Assembly: GCF_028713515.1 (NCBI RefSeq) | Contig: NZ_JAQTOD010000002.1 | Location: 1 to 64,000, forward strand | Reading direction: 5' to 3' | DNA: 64,000 bases | Source of the DNA: Sulfurimonas sp. | GTDB lineage: Bacteria > Campylobacterota > Campylobacteria > Campylobacterales > Sulfurimonadaceae | Part shown: positions 42,614 to 52,707 of the stretch, piece after piece | How positions within the stretch are numbered: the first letter of the stretch is position 1 | How the letters are laid out: every line of letters starts with the position of its first letter | The notes under the pieces: generated by a model | What the model was told of the DNA's origin: nothing | What the model saw: only the letters and a program-made list of their open reading frames with translations | Databases searched by the model: none | Translations under genes and position numbers: made by a program

Positions 42614-42838
42614 TTACTCTATGTCCTCAAATTTCTTTGTAATTTCATTGATTCTTTGTTCTTGTAGAAAAAGTTCATGATTTTTTCGTACATACGCCTG
42701 AAGGAGAATCTTTAAATCATTATTGCCTTCCATGTTGAAATCTTTTCGCATTTGTCTTTCTAAAAAAATAGCAAAATTATCCTCAACATCTACATCAAAA
42801 CGACGCCCACCAATGTTTAAGCCTAACTTTTTGCTCAT
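42614..42838 (-). CDS. ZapA-like small protein
   Basis: 74 aa. LGLNIGGRRFDVDVEDNFA resembles the opening strand-turn of ZapA proteins, and the C-terminal half (AYVRKNHELFLQEQRINEIT) is helical, as in ZapA. ZapA bundles FtsZ filaments. It lies 4 bp after a coiled-coil gene of ZapB-like build, so the pair may be a divisome accessory unit. The assignment rests on pattern only. Confidence 0.5.
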   Translation of the reverse strand: MSKKLGLNIGGRRFDVDVEDNFAIFLERQMRKDFNMEGNNDLKILLQAYVRKNHELFLQEQRINEITKKFEDIE

Positions 42839-42842
42839 TTAT

Positions 42843-43070
42843 CTACGCCATCATGCTTTCTATTTTTTCTACTATCTGCTCTATTTCTAAATCTTTCATG
42901 GCGCTTTCTTCTGTTAGTCTCTCTATTTCTCTATCTTTTTTTTCGCACTCATTTTTAATTTGTGCAGATTCTTGTTGAACTTTCTCATTTTCATCTTTAA
43001 GTAGGTTGTATTTTTGGACTACATTTGATATTTGATCATTTAATCTTGTTAGGGCTGATTGATTTGGCAT
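42843..43070 (-). CDS. Small coiled-coil protein, ZapB-like
   Basis: 75 aa, almost all one coiled coil with heptads of Leu/Ile (residues 8-74), rich in Glu and Lys. Size and composition match ZapB. It is separated by 4 bp from the ZapA-like gene and transcribed with it. No catalytic motif. Confidence 0.5.
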   Translation of the reverse strand: MPNQSALTRLNDQISNVVQKYNLLKDENEKVQQESAQIKNECEKKDREIERLTEESAMKDLEIEQIVEKIESMMA

Positions 43071-43166
43071 AAAGAATCCTATTTATTGTATTACGCGAAT
43101 TCTATCATAATTTAATTTGTTCTAAGATTTATTTTGATTGATTTTTTTGTGAGATTTAGAGGATTT

Positions 43167-43186
43167 ATAGGCGGAAAACCGCCTAT
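43167..43186 (-). terminator. Stem-loop downstream of the cold-shock gene
   Basis: ATAGGCGG, loop AAAA, CCGCCTAT: a perfect 8-bp GC-rich stem located 9 bp after the csp stop. Few T residues follow on the minus strand, so termination may be partial. Confidence 0.55.
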
Positions 43187-43194
43187 GAGATTAG

Positions 43195-43413
43195 TTACAG
43201 TGCAGTAACATTTTCTGCTTGTGGACCTTTTTCGCCTTGACCAACTTCAAAAGTCACTTTTTGACCTTCGTTTAATGATACACGACCATATCCTGTGCTA
43301 TTAATTTGACGAAAGTGTACAAATACATCTTTTCCGCCATTTTCTTGCTCGATAAATCCGAAACCTTTTTCACTATTGAACCATTTTACTGTTCCGTTAA
43401 CTAATGCTGCCAT
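43195..43413 (-). CDS. Cold-shock domain protein (CspA family)
   Basis: 72 aa OB-fold. RNA-binding motifs RNP1 (KGFGFIEQ) and RNP2 (VFVHFRQI) are intact. It melts RNA structure. The upstream 150 bp between start and probable -10 box is long, as in other csp genes with a structured leader. An exact 80-bp tandem duplication lies upstream (43562-43721) and covers the likely promoter. Confidence 0.95.
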   Translation of the reverse strand: MAALVNGTVKWFNSEKGFGFIEQENGGKDVFVHFRQINSTGYGRVSLNEGQKVTFEVGQGEKGPQAENVTAL

Positions 43414-43561
43414 TTTTCTACCTCTTTGTGTTAATACACCACTATTAATGGTGGTTGAAAATCTAATATGAAGCTATCATTGGAGTGATTGTACTGCCTA
43501 ATTAAGGTTACAATATAAAACAAGCCAAAGATGAAATTCGAATCATCTTTCATTGGACGAA

Positions 43562-43721
43562 GTATAGCTTAAGAATAATTAATTTACAAGTCAAGAGAAA
43601 TATTTAATTGAAAAATATATTTTATAGAGTCTAAATACTTTGTATAGCTTAAGAATAATTAATTTACAAGTCAAGAGAAATATTTAATTGAAAAATATAT
43701 TTTATAGAGTCTAAATACTTT
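43562..43721. repeat. Exact 80-bp tandem duplication upstream of the cold-shock gene
   Basis: 43562-43641 and 43642-43721 are identical, base for base. On the minus strand each unit carries a TTGACT (in CTCTTGACTTG) and, 22 bp later, TATAC, which completes a TATACT or TATACA -10 box at the unit edge. The duplication therefore seems to double the csp promoter region. The rest of the 43414-43791 gap shows only a small hairpin, ACCAC/GTGGT, near 43438-43455. Confidence 0.9.
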
Positions 43722-43791
43722 TTTTATATGGTAAATTAAGATAATATTTGGATTTAAAACTAATCTACAAAAATAAAAAACAAGGCAACAA

Positions 43792-44622
43792 ATGAGTGAG
43801 CAACTGCGTGGCATAGACAAATTCTATAGTATTATGATTGAGTTTTTTGCAAACTATAGCCTACAGATAATAGGTGCGATTATAATCTTCACAACAGGTG
43901 TTTTTTTATCAAAATATATTTACAAATTTACACTTAAAATTCTTCTTAAGTATAATCTTGACGAGACCCTTAGTGGTTTTATAGCAAATTTCTTTAAAAT
44001 TATCGTTATCTTAATGATGGGCATTTTGGCGCTTGGGAAACTTGGCATATCTATAGCTCCTTTTATAGCCGCCATCGGCGCTATTTCTCTTACTGCAGGA
44101 CTAGCACTTCAAGGTAGTGTTTCAAACTTTGCAGCTGGCTTAGTTTTAGTGGCAACCAAACCATTTAAAATAGGTGATACCATCACAGTTAAAAATAACT
44201 ATGGGGAAGTTGATGAAATAAAGCTAGCCTATACTGTCCTCGTTAATGAGAATGAAGAAAAAATTACTATCCCTAACAAATACATGATTGGTGATGTTTT
44301 AATAAACTCATTTAAGTATAGGATTGTTGAGGGAAGCATTAATATTTCGTATGACAGCAATATTGCGGATTGTATAAAAATAATTAAAAATATTTTACAA
44401 AATAGCAATAATGTCAGCAATGAAAACGAATCAATCGTCGGTATTCATGCTTTTAGGGATAGTGGCATTGAAATAAATTATAGATATTGGGTGCCAACAA
44501 AAAGCTTTTTCAAAATTCAATATGAGATAAATTTACTTCTTTTAAAAGCCTTAAATGAAGCAAAAATAACTATTCCATTCCCTCAACTAGAGGTAAAGAT
44601 TTTAGAAAATTCAATAAAATAG
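43792..44622 (+). CDS. MscS-family small-conductance mechanosensitive channel
   Basis: 276 aa. Three membrane helices (about 20-42, 60-82, 88-115); the third is the Gly/Ala-rich pore helix (AAIGAISLTAGLALQGSVSN) with the family motif. A beta domain (KPFKIGDTITVKN, IPNKYMIGDVLINS) and a C-terminal alpha/beta domain follow. It opens on membrane stretch to release solutes. Confidence 0.92.
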   Translation: MSEQLRGIDKFYSIMIEFFANYSLQIIGAIIIFTTGVFLSKYIYKFTLKILLKYNLDETLSGFIANFFKIIVILMMGILALGKLGISIAPFIAAIGAISLTAGLALQGSVSNFAAGLVLVATKPFKIGDTITVKNNYGEVDEIKLAYTVLVNENEEKITIPNKYMIGDVLINSFKYRIVEGSINISYDSNIADCIKIIKNILQNSNNVSNENESIVGIHAFRDSGIEINYRYWVPTKSFFKIQYEINLLLLKALNEAKITIPFPQLEVKILENSIK

Positions 44623-44710
44623 TCGTATAAAGTCTTGTAAAAGAGTGATTTAATTTTATAAGCTATACTTTTACATAGCGAATATACAATAAAGTGAGTG
44701 GATTGATATT

Positions 44711-45502
44711 ATGAAAATATTTATATACACCACATTGTTACTTACAAATATGCTAGGAAATACACTAGATTTTGATAGCACTTATACTCCTGGGTCTCAG
44801 TATTGCAATCCACTGTTTCAAAATATACAATCTAGTAGTAGAAAGTGCCATGAACAATCATTTTATCACACTCAAGATCTAGGCTCATTATTAAAAGGAT
44901 CCACTTCTGTTAATTATGCACTTGAAAAAGATATGACTAACGAAAGAGTCTCTATGGTTGCTAACTACTCCAGAAATGGCTTTATTGCACAACTGCAAAA
45001 CTCTCAAGAAAAAGACACAACAACAGATGAAGGTTACTCAAGCGACACCACAATAAACCTAATATATCAAGATAAACTATTGGAAAATTTTACAACAACT
45101 GTTTCACAAAGCTTTTTTTTACCCACACAAGCAACAAACATAGAAACAAATCCGGCAAGCTACACAAGCACCCTTGAAACACAATATTTTATAGATAGCA
45201 CCTATGATATTTTCACTCAAAGCAACTATACTTATCTGAAAAAATCTTCGAGTGCACTACTGAGCAATCCTTATAATTTTGAGACAGGAGTAAGCTATAA
45301 AAATAATAAGCGTTCATCACTAACGGCTTCTTACTCACAAGTAAAAGATAAGAGTAAATTTGCAAAAACTAGTAAAATCTCAACACTCTCTTTTAAGCAC
45401 AAAATCAATAAAAAAATTAAAACTTCCCTAACAATCCATAAAAGTTTAGCCGCATGCCCGCAGGAGGACAGCGCATCAGTCAAAATAAACTATGCTTTTT
45501 AG
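44711..45502 (+). CDS. Exported beta-strand-rich protein, probably outer membrane
   Basis: 263 aa with a signal peptide (about 1-16). Many alternating strands of the form 'NYSRNGFIAQLQNS', 'QSNYTYLKKSSSAL', 'SLTASYSQVKDK', ending in SASVKINYAF, whose C-terminal Phe is typical of outer-membrane barrels. No family recognised. It stands alone after the MscS gene. Confidence 0.6.
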   Translation: MKIFIYTTLLLTNMLGNTLDFDSTYTPGSQYCNPLFQNIQSSSRKCHEQSFYHTQDLGSLLKGSTSVNYALEKDMTNERVSMVANYSRNGFIAQLQNSQEKDTTTDEGYSSDTTINLIYQDKLLENFTTTVSQSFFLPTQATNIETNPASYTSTLETQYFIDSTYDIFTQSNYTYLKKSSSALLSNPYNFETGVSYKNNKRSSLTASYSQVKDKSKFAKTSKISTLSFKHKINKKIKTSLTIHKSLAACPQEDSASVKINYAF

Positions 45503-45624
45503 TCTATCATGACTAGTTATTGTTTGTGGGTGCTGATTTACAGATAAAACATAAAAGTTCTATTCTAGATGGTTGTCTCTTTGTGTAAATTTTTTATTTC
45601 CTACATTTAGCTACAATTTCATCA

Positions 45625-47607
45625 ATGAAAAATCAGTCAAAATTTAAAGTAGTTTCCCCATACTCTCCAGCAGGTGATCAACCAACAGCCATAAAAACTA
45701 TAAGCGATTCCATACTTAAAGGTAATCGTTATCAATCGTTAGAGGGCGTTACTGGAAGTGGTAAAACTTATACTATGGCTAAGGTCATAGAGAATGTGCA
45801 GATGCCAACTATCATCATGACCCATAACAAAACTCTTGCAGCTCAGCTTTATAGTGAGTTTCGTCAATTTTTTCCAAATAATCATGTTGAGTATTTTGTA
45901 AGTTATTATGATTATTATCAGCCGGAAGCCTACATCCCACGGCAAGATCTTTTTATTGAAAAAGATAGCGCCATTAACGATGAACTTGAGAGAATGAGAC
46001 TCTCTTCAACTGCAAATCTGCTTAGTTATGATGATGTTATCGTTATAGCATCTGTCTCTGCGAACTATGGTTTGGGAGACCCTGAGGAGTATGAAAATAT
46101 GGTTCAGTCGGTCTCTATTGGCGATGAGATAGCACAAAAAAAGCTTCTTTTGCGTCTTGTAGAGATGGGCTATAGCAGAAATGATACATATTTTGACAGC
46201 GGTCACATACGAGTCAATGGTGAAAGTATAGATATTTATCCGCCATATTTCGAGCAAGAGGCTATCAGGATTGAGTTTTTTGGGGATGAGGTAGAGTCAA
46301 TCTATACTTTTGATATTATCGACAACAAAAAACTAGAAGAACATAAGCAGTTTACAATCTACGCAACTTCGCAATTTAGTGTGAGCCAAGAGAAGATGGC
46401 GGTGGCGATAAAACGCATAGAAGAGGAGCTGGATGAGAGGTTGGCTTACTTCAAGGCAAGCGGAAAATTGCTTGAGCATCAGAGGCTAAAACAGAGAGTT
46501 GAGTTTGACTTAGAGATGCTCCAAACCACTGGAATGTGTAAGGGAGTTGAGAACTACTCAAGACTTCTAACAAACAAAAAAGCAGGCGAAGCACCGTACA
46601 CTCTACTTGATTATTTTGCACTTCATCATAAAGATTATCTAGTGATTGTGGATGAGTCTCATGTTTCGCTTCCACAATATCGTGGAATGTACGCAGGAGA
46701 TAGAGCCAGAAAAGAGGTTTTGGTCGAGTATGGTTTTCGTCTTCCAAGTGCGCTTGACAACAGACCGCTTATGGCAGATGAGTACATCAACAAGGCGCCT
46801 CACTATCTTTTTGTCTCAGCAACTCCATCGGAATATGAACTAGAGTTATCAAGCACGAAAGCGAAACAAATCATCAGGCCAACTGGACTTCTTGACCCTA
46901 TCTTAGAGATAAGAAAATCAGACAATCAAGTTGAAGATATACATGATGAGATAAAAAAAATCATAGTCAAAAACGAGAGAGTTCTCATAACTGTTCTAAC
47001 AAAAAAAATGGCGGAAGCACTGACAAAATATCTGGCGGATTTGGGTATAAAAGTTCAATACATGCACTCCGATATTGACACGATAGAGAGAAACCAGATT
47101 ATCCGCTCACTTCGTTTAGGGGAGTTTGATGTGCTTATTGGGATAAATCTTCTTCGAGAGGGTTTAGACCTACCAGAAGTTTCTCTTGTGGCAATCTTAG
47201 ATGCCGACAAAGAGGGATTTTTAAGAAGTGAGACCGCGCTTGTCCAAACCATCGGTAGGGGTGCTAGAAACTCAAACGGAAAAGTCATACTTTATGCAAA
47301 CAAGATAACAAATTCAATGCAAAAAGCCATGGACAAAACAACCGCTAGAAGAGAGGTTCAAGAAGCGCACAATAAAAAGCACGACATAACGCCGACCACA
47401 ACTATGAGAAAGCTAGATGAAAATCTTAAAGTTGAAGATTATGGCGAAATTTACCAGAAAAATAAAAAAATGGATAAAATGCCGGCGTCAGAGAGAAAAG
47501 CTCTCACAACAAAACTTATGCTTAAAATGAAGCAAGCAGCCAAAGAACTCAACTTTGAAGAAGCTGCGAGACTTCGCGATGAGATAGCAAAACTAAAACA
47601 ACTATAG
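45625..47607 (+). CDS. uvrB: Excinuclease ABC subunit B
   Basis: 660 aa. Walker [13 protein letters not shown], beta-hairpin region [12 protein letters not shown], Walker [14 protein letters not shown], helicase motif [17 protein letters not shown] and QTIGRGARN, and the C-terminal UVR domain ([18 protein letters not shown]) that binds UvrC. Damage recognition helicase of nucleotide excision repair. Confidence 0.97.
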   Translation: MKNQSKFKVVSPYSPAGDQPTAIKTISDSILKGNRYQSLEGVTGSGKTYTMAKVIENVQMPTIIMTHNKTLAAQLYSEFRQFFPNNHVEYFVSYYDYYQPEAYIPRQDLFIEKDSAINDELERMRLSSTANLLSYDDVIVIASVSANYGLGDPEEYENMVQSVSIGDEIAQKKLLLRLVEMGYSRNDTYFDSGHIRVNGESIDIYPPYFEQEAIRIEFFGDEVESIYTFDIIDNKKLEEHKQFTIYATSQFSVSQEKMAVAIKRIEEELDERLAYFKASGKLLEHQRLKQRVEFDLEMLQTTGMCKGVENYSRLLTNKKAGEAPYTLLDYFALHHKDYLVIVDESHVSLPQYRGMYAGDRARKEVLVEYGFRLPSALDNRPLMADEYINKAPHYLFVSATPSEYELELSSTKAKQIIRPTGLLDPILEIRKSDNQVEDIHDEIKKIIVKNERVLITVLTKKMAEALTKYLADLGIKVQYMHSDIDTIERNQIIRSLRLGEFDVLIGINLLREGLDLPEVSLVAILDADKEGFLRSETALVQTIGRGARNSNGKVILYANKITNSMQKAMDKTTARREVQEAHNKKHDITPTTTMRKLDENLKVEDYGEIYQKNKKMDKMPASERKALTTKLMLKMKQAAKELNFEEAARLRDEIAKLKQL

Positions 47608-47614
47608 GAAAGAC

Positions 47615-48181
47615 ATGGAAGATATATTTGGAAATTTAGCAACTTACGGTTATGTAGGACTATTTTTATACTCACTAGGTGGCGGATTTTTTGCTCTGCT
47701 TGGTGCTGGAGTTCTCTCGTACATGGGAAAGATGGATCTTACAACTTCCATAGCAATAGCATTTTTTGCAAACGCACTTGGTGATTTTTTACTCTATTAT
47801 ATGGCGAAATACCAAAAGAGCGTTATGATGGAGGGGCTTAGAGCTCACAGAAGAAAATTAGCCCTTGTTCATGTTTTGATGAAAAAGAGAGGTTCTTGGA
47901 TAATTATAATTAAAAAGTTTATCTATGGACTAAAATCGTTAGTGCCAATAGCAATTGGACTTACAAAATATGATTTTAAAAAGTTTGCAATATTGAATGT
48001 TTTAGGAGCTGGTATCTGGGCTCTATTTTTTGGACTTGGAAGCTACTACTCTGGCGCTTTTTTGGTAAGAATGGCTGGGTTGGTTAGCGATAAACCTTGG
48101 GTTGCACCTATTGTTTTAGTCGTAGTTGGTGGTAGTTTATGGCTTTACATGACAAAAGCGACAAAAAAGAAAAAGAGATAA
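47615..48181 (+). CDS. DedA-family membrane protein
   Basis: 188 aa with about five membrane segments. VGLFLYSLGGGFFALLGAGV and the C-terminal LVPIAIGLTKYDFKKFAILN with GAGIWALFFGLGSYY match the DedA (SNARE-associated) fold. DedA proteins act as lipid flippases or transporters. It follows uvrB by 7 bp in the same direction. Confidence 0.8.
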   Translation: MEDIFGNLATYGYVGLFLYSLGGGFFALLGAGVLSYMGKMDLTTSIAIAFFANALGDFLLYYMAKYQKSVMMEGLRAHRRKLALVHVLMKKRGSWIIIIKKFIYGLKSLVPIAIGLTKYDFKKFAILNVLGAGIWALFFGLGSYYSGAFLVRMAGLVSDKPWVAPIVLVVVGGSLWLYMTKATKKKKR

Positions 48182-48184
48182 ATA

Positions 48185-48210
48185 AAAAGAGGATTTCTTA
48201 ATCCTCTTTT
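48185..48210. terminator. Bidirectional terminator between the DedA gene and pckA
   Basis: AAAAGAGGATT, loop TCTT, AATCCTCTTTT: an 11-bp perfect stem with A-run on one side and T-run on the other, so it can act on both strands. The loop and right arm contain the pckA stop codon (48198-48200). Confidence 0.85.
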
Positions 48211-49790
48211 ACTATTCTAGGACCTGCAGCAGAGTAATCAAACTCACTATTTTCTAGTTGATATTTTTTAAAGTTTTCAATAAACATATTAGCAAGCGTA
48301 TCTCTTGTTTTTTTGAATTCGCTCTCATCTTTCCATGCATTTCGTGGATTTAGAATCTCTGAATTTACATTATTTAGCGTTTTTGGAACTCTTAATCTAA
48401 AGGTTTTAGTTGTCATAAACTCACTGTTTTTAATGCTTCCATCTAAAATAGCATCAATACAAGCGCGAGTATCTCTGATGCTCATTCTTTTTCCAACACC
48501 ATAAGCGCCACCAGTCCAGCCAGTATTAACTAAATAAACATTAACACCATATTTATCTATCTTTTCACCTAAAAGTTTCGCATAAACTGTTGGATGTAAC
48601 GGTAAAAATGCCTCGCCGAAACATGAGCTAAATGTCGCAACAGGCTCGGTTATACCTCTCTCTGTTCCAGCAACCTTAGCAGTGTATCCACTTAAAAAGT
48701 AGTACATCGCCTGTTCTCTTGTAAGTTTTGAAACTGGCGGTAAAACACCAAATGCATCTGCTGATAAAAATATAATATTTTTTGGATGATCGGCACCAAG
48801 TGAAGGCTCATGGTTGTCTATAAACTCAATCGGGTAAGAAACGCGAGTATTTTCGGTCTTCGAATCATCACTATAATCAACTTCTCCCTCTTCATTCATA
48901 GCTACATTTTCAAGCAGGGCACCCTCTCTTATGGCGCAAAATATTTCAGGTTCACTATCTGGATCAAGGTTTATTACCTTGGCATAACATCCACCCTCAA
49001 AGTTAAAAACACCATAATCATCCCAGCCATGCTCATCGTCACCTATTAATCTTCTTTTTGGATCTGTTGAAAGAGTTGTTTTTCCAGTTCCACTTAACCC
49101 AAAAAATAGTGCTGTGTCACCATCCTTGCCAACATTTGCGGAACAGTGCATAGAGAGTTTGCCCTCAAGTGGTAACCAGTAGTTCATCATAGAAAAAATT
49201 CCTTTTTTCATCTCACCACCATACCAAGTTCCACCAATAATTGCCATGTTGTTTTCAATATCAAACATTACAAATACTTCAGAATTTAACCCGTGCTCTT
49301 TAAACTTCGCATCTATAGCCTTACAAGCATTTAGCACAGTAAAGTCTGACTTAAATGTTCTTAGTTCCGATTCTGTTGGACGAATAAACATATTTTTTAC
49401 AAAATGAGACTGCCAAGCTATTTCAGATACAAAGCGAATAGATTTTTTTGATGCCGCACTTGCTCCACAATATACATCTGTTACATAAATATCTTTATTT
49501 GACAACTGTTCTTTGGCTACAGTGAGAAGTTCCTCAAAAACTTTAGCATCAACCTTTTTATTTACATCTCCCCAAGCAATATATTTGTTTGATGGATCAC
49601 AATCAACAAAATATTTGTCTTTTGGGCTACGGCCTGTAAAAATTCCAGTATCAACCGCTGTTACACCTTTTTTTGTGATAGCGCACTCACTATTCTCAAG
49701 TTCGTGTTGAATTAGCTCATCATAACCGATGTTATGATAGATTTTACCAATATTTTTTATCCCTATTTCTTCCAACTCAGTCAAACTCAT
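48198..49790 (-). CDS. pckA: Phosphoenolpyruvate carboxykinase (ATP)
   Basis: 530 aa. [29 protein letters not shown], kinase loop [27 protein letters not shown] and [15 protein letters not shown] are all present. It converts oxaloacetate to PEP, likely for gluconeogenesis in a bacterium using the reverse TCA cycle. Confidence 0.97.
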   Translation of the reverse strand: MSLTELEEIGIKNIGKIYHNIGYDELIQHELENSECAITKKGVTAVDTGIFTGRSPKDKYFVDCDPSNKYIAWGDVNKKVDAKVFEELLTVAKEQLSNKDIYVTDVYCGASAASKKSIRFVSEIAWQSHFVKNMFIRPTESELRTFKSDFTVLNACKAIDAKFKEHGLNSEVFVMFDIENNMAIIGGTWYGGEMKKGIFSMMNYWLPLEGKLSMHCSANVGKDGDTALFFGLSGTGKTTLSTDPKRRLIGDDEHGWDDYGVFNFEGGCYAKVINLDPDSEPEIFCAIREGALLENVAMNEEGEVDYSDDSKTENTRVSYPIEFIDNHEPSLGADHPKNIIFLSADAFGVLPPVSKLTREQAMYYFLSGYTAKVAGTERGITEPVATFSSCFGEAFLPLHPTVYAKLLGEKIDKYGVNVYLVNTGWTGGAYGVGKRMSIRDTRACIDAILDGSIKNSEFMTTKTFRLRVPKTLNNVNSEILNPRNAWKDESEFKKTRDTLANMFIENFKKYQLENSEFDYSAAGPRIVKED

Positions 49791-49948
49791 TACTTACCTT
49801 TTGAGCACTTTTTAATTAACGCGAATTATACACTCAGTAAACATAAATTTAGTGTAAAGAAAAGCTCTTCTTTAAAATCTTAATAGCTTTTTTTATGATA
49901 AAAATAAGAAAAATTAGTTTAAGTATTTTTTGATAGAATTCTGCTCTT

Positions 49949-50024
49949 GCTCGCATAACTCAGTTGGTAGAGTGTTACCTCGACAAGGTAAAAGTCACTG
50001 GTTCGAGTCCAGTTGTGAGCACCA
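49949..50024 (+). tRNA. tRNA-Val, anticodon GAC; integration site of the island
   Basis: Full cloverleaf. Acceptor GCTCGCA/TGTGAGC, D-arm with CAGTTGGTAGAG, anticodon stem TTACC/GGTAA around loop TCGACAA (anticodon GAC), T-arm ACTGG-TTCGAGT-CCAGT, encoded CCA. Its 3' part from 49975 is the left attachment core of the genomic island. The first two bases after CCA begin the island side. Confidence 0.95.
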
Positions 50025-50025
50025 T
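49975..50025 (+). repeat. attL: 51-bp direct repeat, left copy
   Basis: From the anticodon stem of tRNA-Val (TTACCTCGAC...) through CCA and one further T. Identical to 60421-60471. The base before it differs (G here, T there), as does the second base after it. Confidence 0.95.
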
Positions 50026-50153
50026 CATTTATTACTACTAACTGCTACTTTTAGCACTCCTTATGTTTTACTTGTTATAATGTCAATATATCCTTTTACT
50101 ACTAATTACTGATAAAAAAGTGTGGTAGAATCTTTCTGATTTGAAGTTTGATT

Positions 50154-51248
50154 ATGTCCAAGCTAATTAAAACAAAATTTGCAGGTGTTTATTATAAAGA
50201 AGATAGCCAATCAAAGGTAAGAACTTATATCGCTAGAATTAAAATTGTCGGTCTAATAGATACTGAGCAAATAGTCGGCTATTCAAATGACGCAATAAGA
50301 ACAAATCCATCTATTGCTTTTCAAAAAAGAAATGAATTAATACAAAAATTAAAGAATGGTGACTCTATCAGAATTCAGGACAATCCAACACTTAAATCAT
50401 ATTTTAATGAATATATGAACTTTAAAGAAAGTGGCTCTTTATTATCTCCGCAAAAAATCACTATATATAAATCATTCTTTAGCAATCATATACCACAACA
50501 ACTAAAATCCAAGAAACTTAAACAGATCACAAAAGATGATTTTCAAAAAGTAATAAACACTATGGTTAGGAATGGTAATAAGCCAAGTTTCATAGAGACT
50601 ATAAAGACTTGTTTCTCTCCAATATTTAATGATGCAATTGAAAAAAACATTATCACAAAGAACATAATTAAAGGTCTAAAGTTTCCTGATTATGATGCTA
50701 ACAAATATTTTACACTGCCAGATGATAAAGCTAAAGCTCTAGTTGAAGAAATAATGAAAATAGCAGACAATCAATACAGACTTATGTTTATGTTTTTATT
50801 GCGTGGTAGAAGAGCTGGGGAAGTACTGAGTTTAGATTGGTCTAATATAAACTTTGAGAACAAAATCTATACAATCAAAGACTCTCAGTCAAAAATTAGA
50901 AAAAACCTTACTTTTGCACTTGATGATGAGTTGATTGAACACTTTAAATATTTAGAAAGGAAAGAGAGTGGATTAGTATTTGTGTCTCCTAAAACTGATA
51001 AAGCTTTTTTTACCTTTCCCGCAAGGCTATGGAAAAGAATAAAGGAAAATGCTGGTATTACTGACATGAAGCTACATGATTTTAGGCACTTACTAGGTTT
51101 TACTCTTGTTAATAACAATGTACCATTAGAATATATCTCAAAAGCTCTAGGACATTCCAAAATCACTACAACACAGAGATATAGTAATCAAAAAGAATTA
51201 ATGGCTAAACAAGCCGTAGATACATTTTTAGGCATTATTACCCGATAA
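50154..51248 (+). CDS. Tyrosine recombinase / integrase of the tRNA-Val island
   Basis: 364 aa from the ATG at 50154 (a TTG two codons earlier is also in frame). N-terminal arm-type domain (FAGVYYKEDSQSKVRTYIAR), SAM-like core-binding domain (about 80-170) and catalytic domain with Arg in RGRRAGEVLSLDW, His-x-x-Arg in KLHDFRHLLGFTL, His in ALGHSKITTTQ and Tyr nucleophile in QRYSNQ. It begins 130 bp inside the left end, the usual place for an island integrase. Confidence 0.9.
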   Translation: MSKLIKTKFAGVYYKEDSQSKVRTYIARIKIVGLIDTEQIVGYSNDAIRTNPSIAFQKRNELIQKLKNGDSIRIQDNPTLKSYFNEYMNFKESGSLLSPQKITIYKSFFSNHIPQQLKSKKLKQITKDDFQKVINTMVRNGNKPSFIETIKTCFSPIFNDAIEKNIITKNIIKGLKFPDYDANKYFTLPDDKAKALVEEIMKIADNQYRLMFMFLLRGRRAGEVLSLDWSNINFENKIYTIKDSQSKIRKNLTFALDDELIEHFKYLERKESGLVFVSPKTDKAFFTFPARLWKRIKENAGITDMKLHDFRHLLGFTLVNNNVPLEYISKALGHSKITTTQRYSNQKELMAKQAVDTFLGIITR

Positions 51249-51564
51249 ACACAAGATAGTATTTAACTTTTGCTGTTCAAAAACTTCTTAGAGTTTATGG
51301 GAATCCGTAAAATTTACTTTTTGAACACTTTATGGAACACGCAAAGCTCACTTGAGTATTTTGTGTTCCAAATATAAGAGATTGTTGAATTAATAAGCAT
51401 CTGCTTATAAGAGAGATTAAAAATTATAGTGTAGAGTAAACTTATAATTATTCATAATCGGATGATGATTTTCTAATAAATTTTTTTACATGGGGCTAAC
51501 ATATTATAAGCAAAGAGTTAGTTTAAAAATGTATAATGAAATAAAAATATTATAAGGTGACACA
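51249..51564. other. Non-coding region after the integrase with two inverted repeats
   Basis: No gene. TGTTCAAAAA (51274-51283) pairs exactly with TTTTTGAACA (51318-51327), and TGGAACAC (51333-51340) with GTGTTCCA (51363-51370). They may form a terminator for the integrase gene or a recombination structure. A TATAATGAAATA near 51530-51541 may be the promoter of the lipoprotein gene. Confidence 0.4.
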
Positions 51565-52428
51565 ATGTTGAAATTTTCTTTTATGCTATTTGTAACATTA
51601 TTATTTCATGGGTGTGTAAATCCTATTCCTAATCAAGAAAAAACAACTTTTTCCTTGTATCACGATTCAAATCTTAAAAATGGTAAGTTTATTCAACATA
51701 TACCAGAGCTTAATACCATTAATGTAGCGGAAGTAGGAGAAAATATCTACGAAAAACAAAACTTGTATTTTTATGATACAAAAACGGTTCAATTAAAAGA
51801 TGCCTCTACTGATTATATTTCGGATAATCTTACCTTGCAAGATATTATTTCTGGAAAAAATAAAGAAAAATCCATTGAAGTTCAAAAAAATGCAGCATTA
51901 ACTGGCATGATAAATAATTTTGTAGACAATATTACACCAAACAGTATTACTACGGAAGAAGGTTATATAAAGTCTAAAAAAGTCACAATTAATGATGTCC
52001 TCCGGATATCTAATGATAAGAAAATGTATGCACTCTGTGGTTTTAAAATGAATGAATTTCAGTATGGAGAATATTGTTTTTTAGACTTGAATAAAACAGG
52101 AACTTTTAACTATATCTTTGACGATTATTATGAGAATGCGTATAAATTAGTAAAGCCTGTTCCTTATTACACAAAACGAACACCACCTACTTTTGTCGAG
52201 GATTCTTTTAAATATCTTGTGTTGTATCAAGGAAAAATAGGGAATCAGATAAAAGTGTCTTTTAGAGAATTTAAAGATAACTTAGCAAGACCTGCATTTA
52301 CACAAGATATAGAATACGAGATTAATTCAAATGGTACAACGATGATAGGATTTAAAGGTTTAAGAATTGAAGTATTAGATGCCACAAATATCTCAATAAA
52401 GTATAAAGTAGTACAAGATTATAAATAA
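51565..52428 (+). CDS. Island-encoded lipoprotein of unknown function
   Basis: 287 aa. A lipoprotein signal peptide with lipobox LLFHGC (Cys at residue 17). The rest is strand-rich and hydrophilic (FSLYHDSN, YALCGFKMNEFQYGEYCFLD, IKVSFREFKDNLARPAF). I do not recognise the family. No partner gene is adjacent on the same strand; the 279-bp gap after it holds a hairpin, AGCATT/AATGCT at 52485-52501, and no other gene. A role in defence is possible because of its location, but nothing in the sequence shows it. Confidence 0.65.
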   Translation: MLKFSFMLFVTLLFHGCVNPIPNQEKTTFSLYHDSNLKNGKFIQHIPELNTINVAEVGENIYEKQNLYFYDTKTVQLKDASTDYISDNLTLQDIISGKNKEKSIEVQKNAALTGMINNFVDNITPNSITTEEGYIKSKKVTINDVLRISNDKKMYALCGFKMNEFQYGEYCFLDLNKTGTFNYIFDDYYENAYKLVKPVPYYTKRTPPTFVEDSFKYLVLYQGKIGNQIKVSFREFKDNLARPAFTQDIEYEINSNGTTMIGFKGLRIEVLDATNISIKYKVVQDYK

Positions 52429-52707
52429 AACTTTTAATACTACTGTAGAGGTTTCTTATAGAAAATTTTCTAAAAAATATTATTAGCATTCTATTAATGC
52501 TACAAATAATTTAGACTGTTACTTAACCTGTAGGTTTTGGAACTTTCTTAGAAATACTGACTCAAAATTGAATATGATATAATTTTAATGACTATCGGTT
52601 ACTGACACAAAACTCTGAACGGTCTCACTGATATCCATGTTAACTAATTTGACGAGAGTGTTCAAAATATTTAACGGTCTCCTTATCTATGAATTTTGTA
52701 CTTACAT

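Noticed and set aside
42436-42642. Open frame containing IRIPDRRYRKPVLYPAELRT
   Set aside because: It is a translation across the tRNA-Arg gene, a well-known false gene.
52550-52680. Sequence such as TGACACAAAACTCTGAACGG with a repeated GAGACCGTT, resembling the ends of IS256-type insertion sequences
   Set aside because: No transposase, no matching second end and no target duplication; likeness is from memory only.
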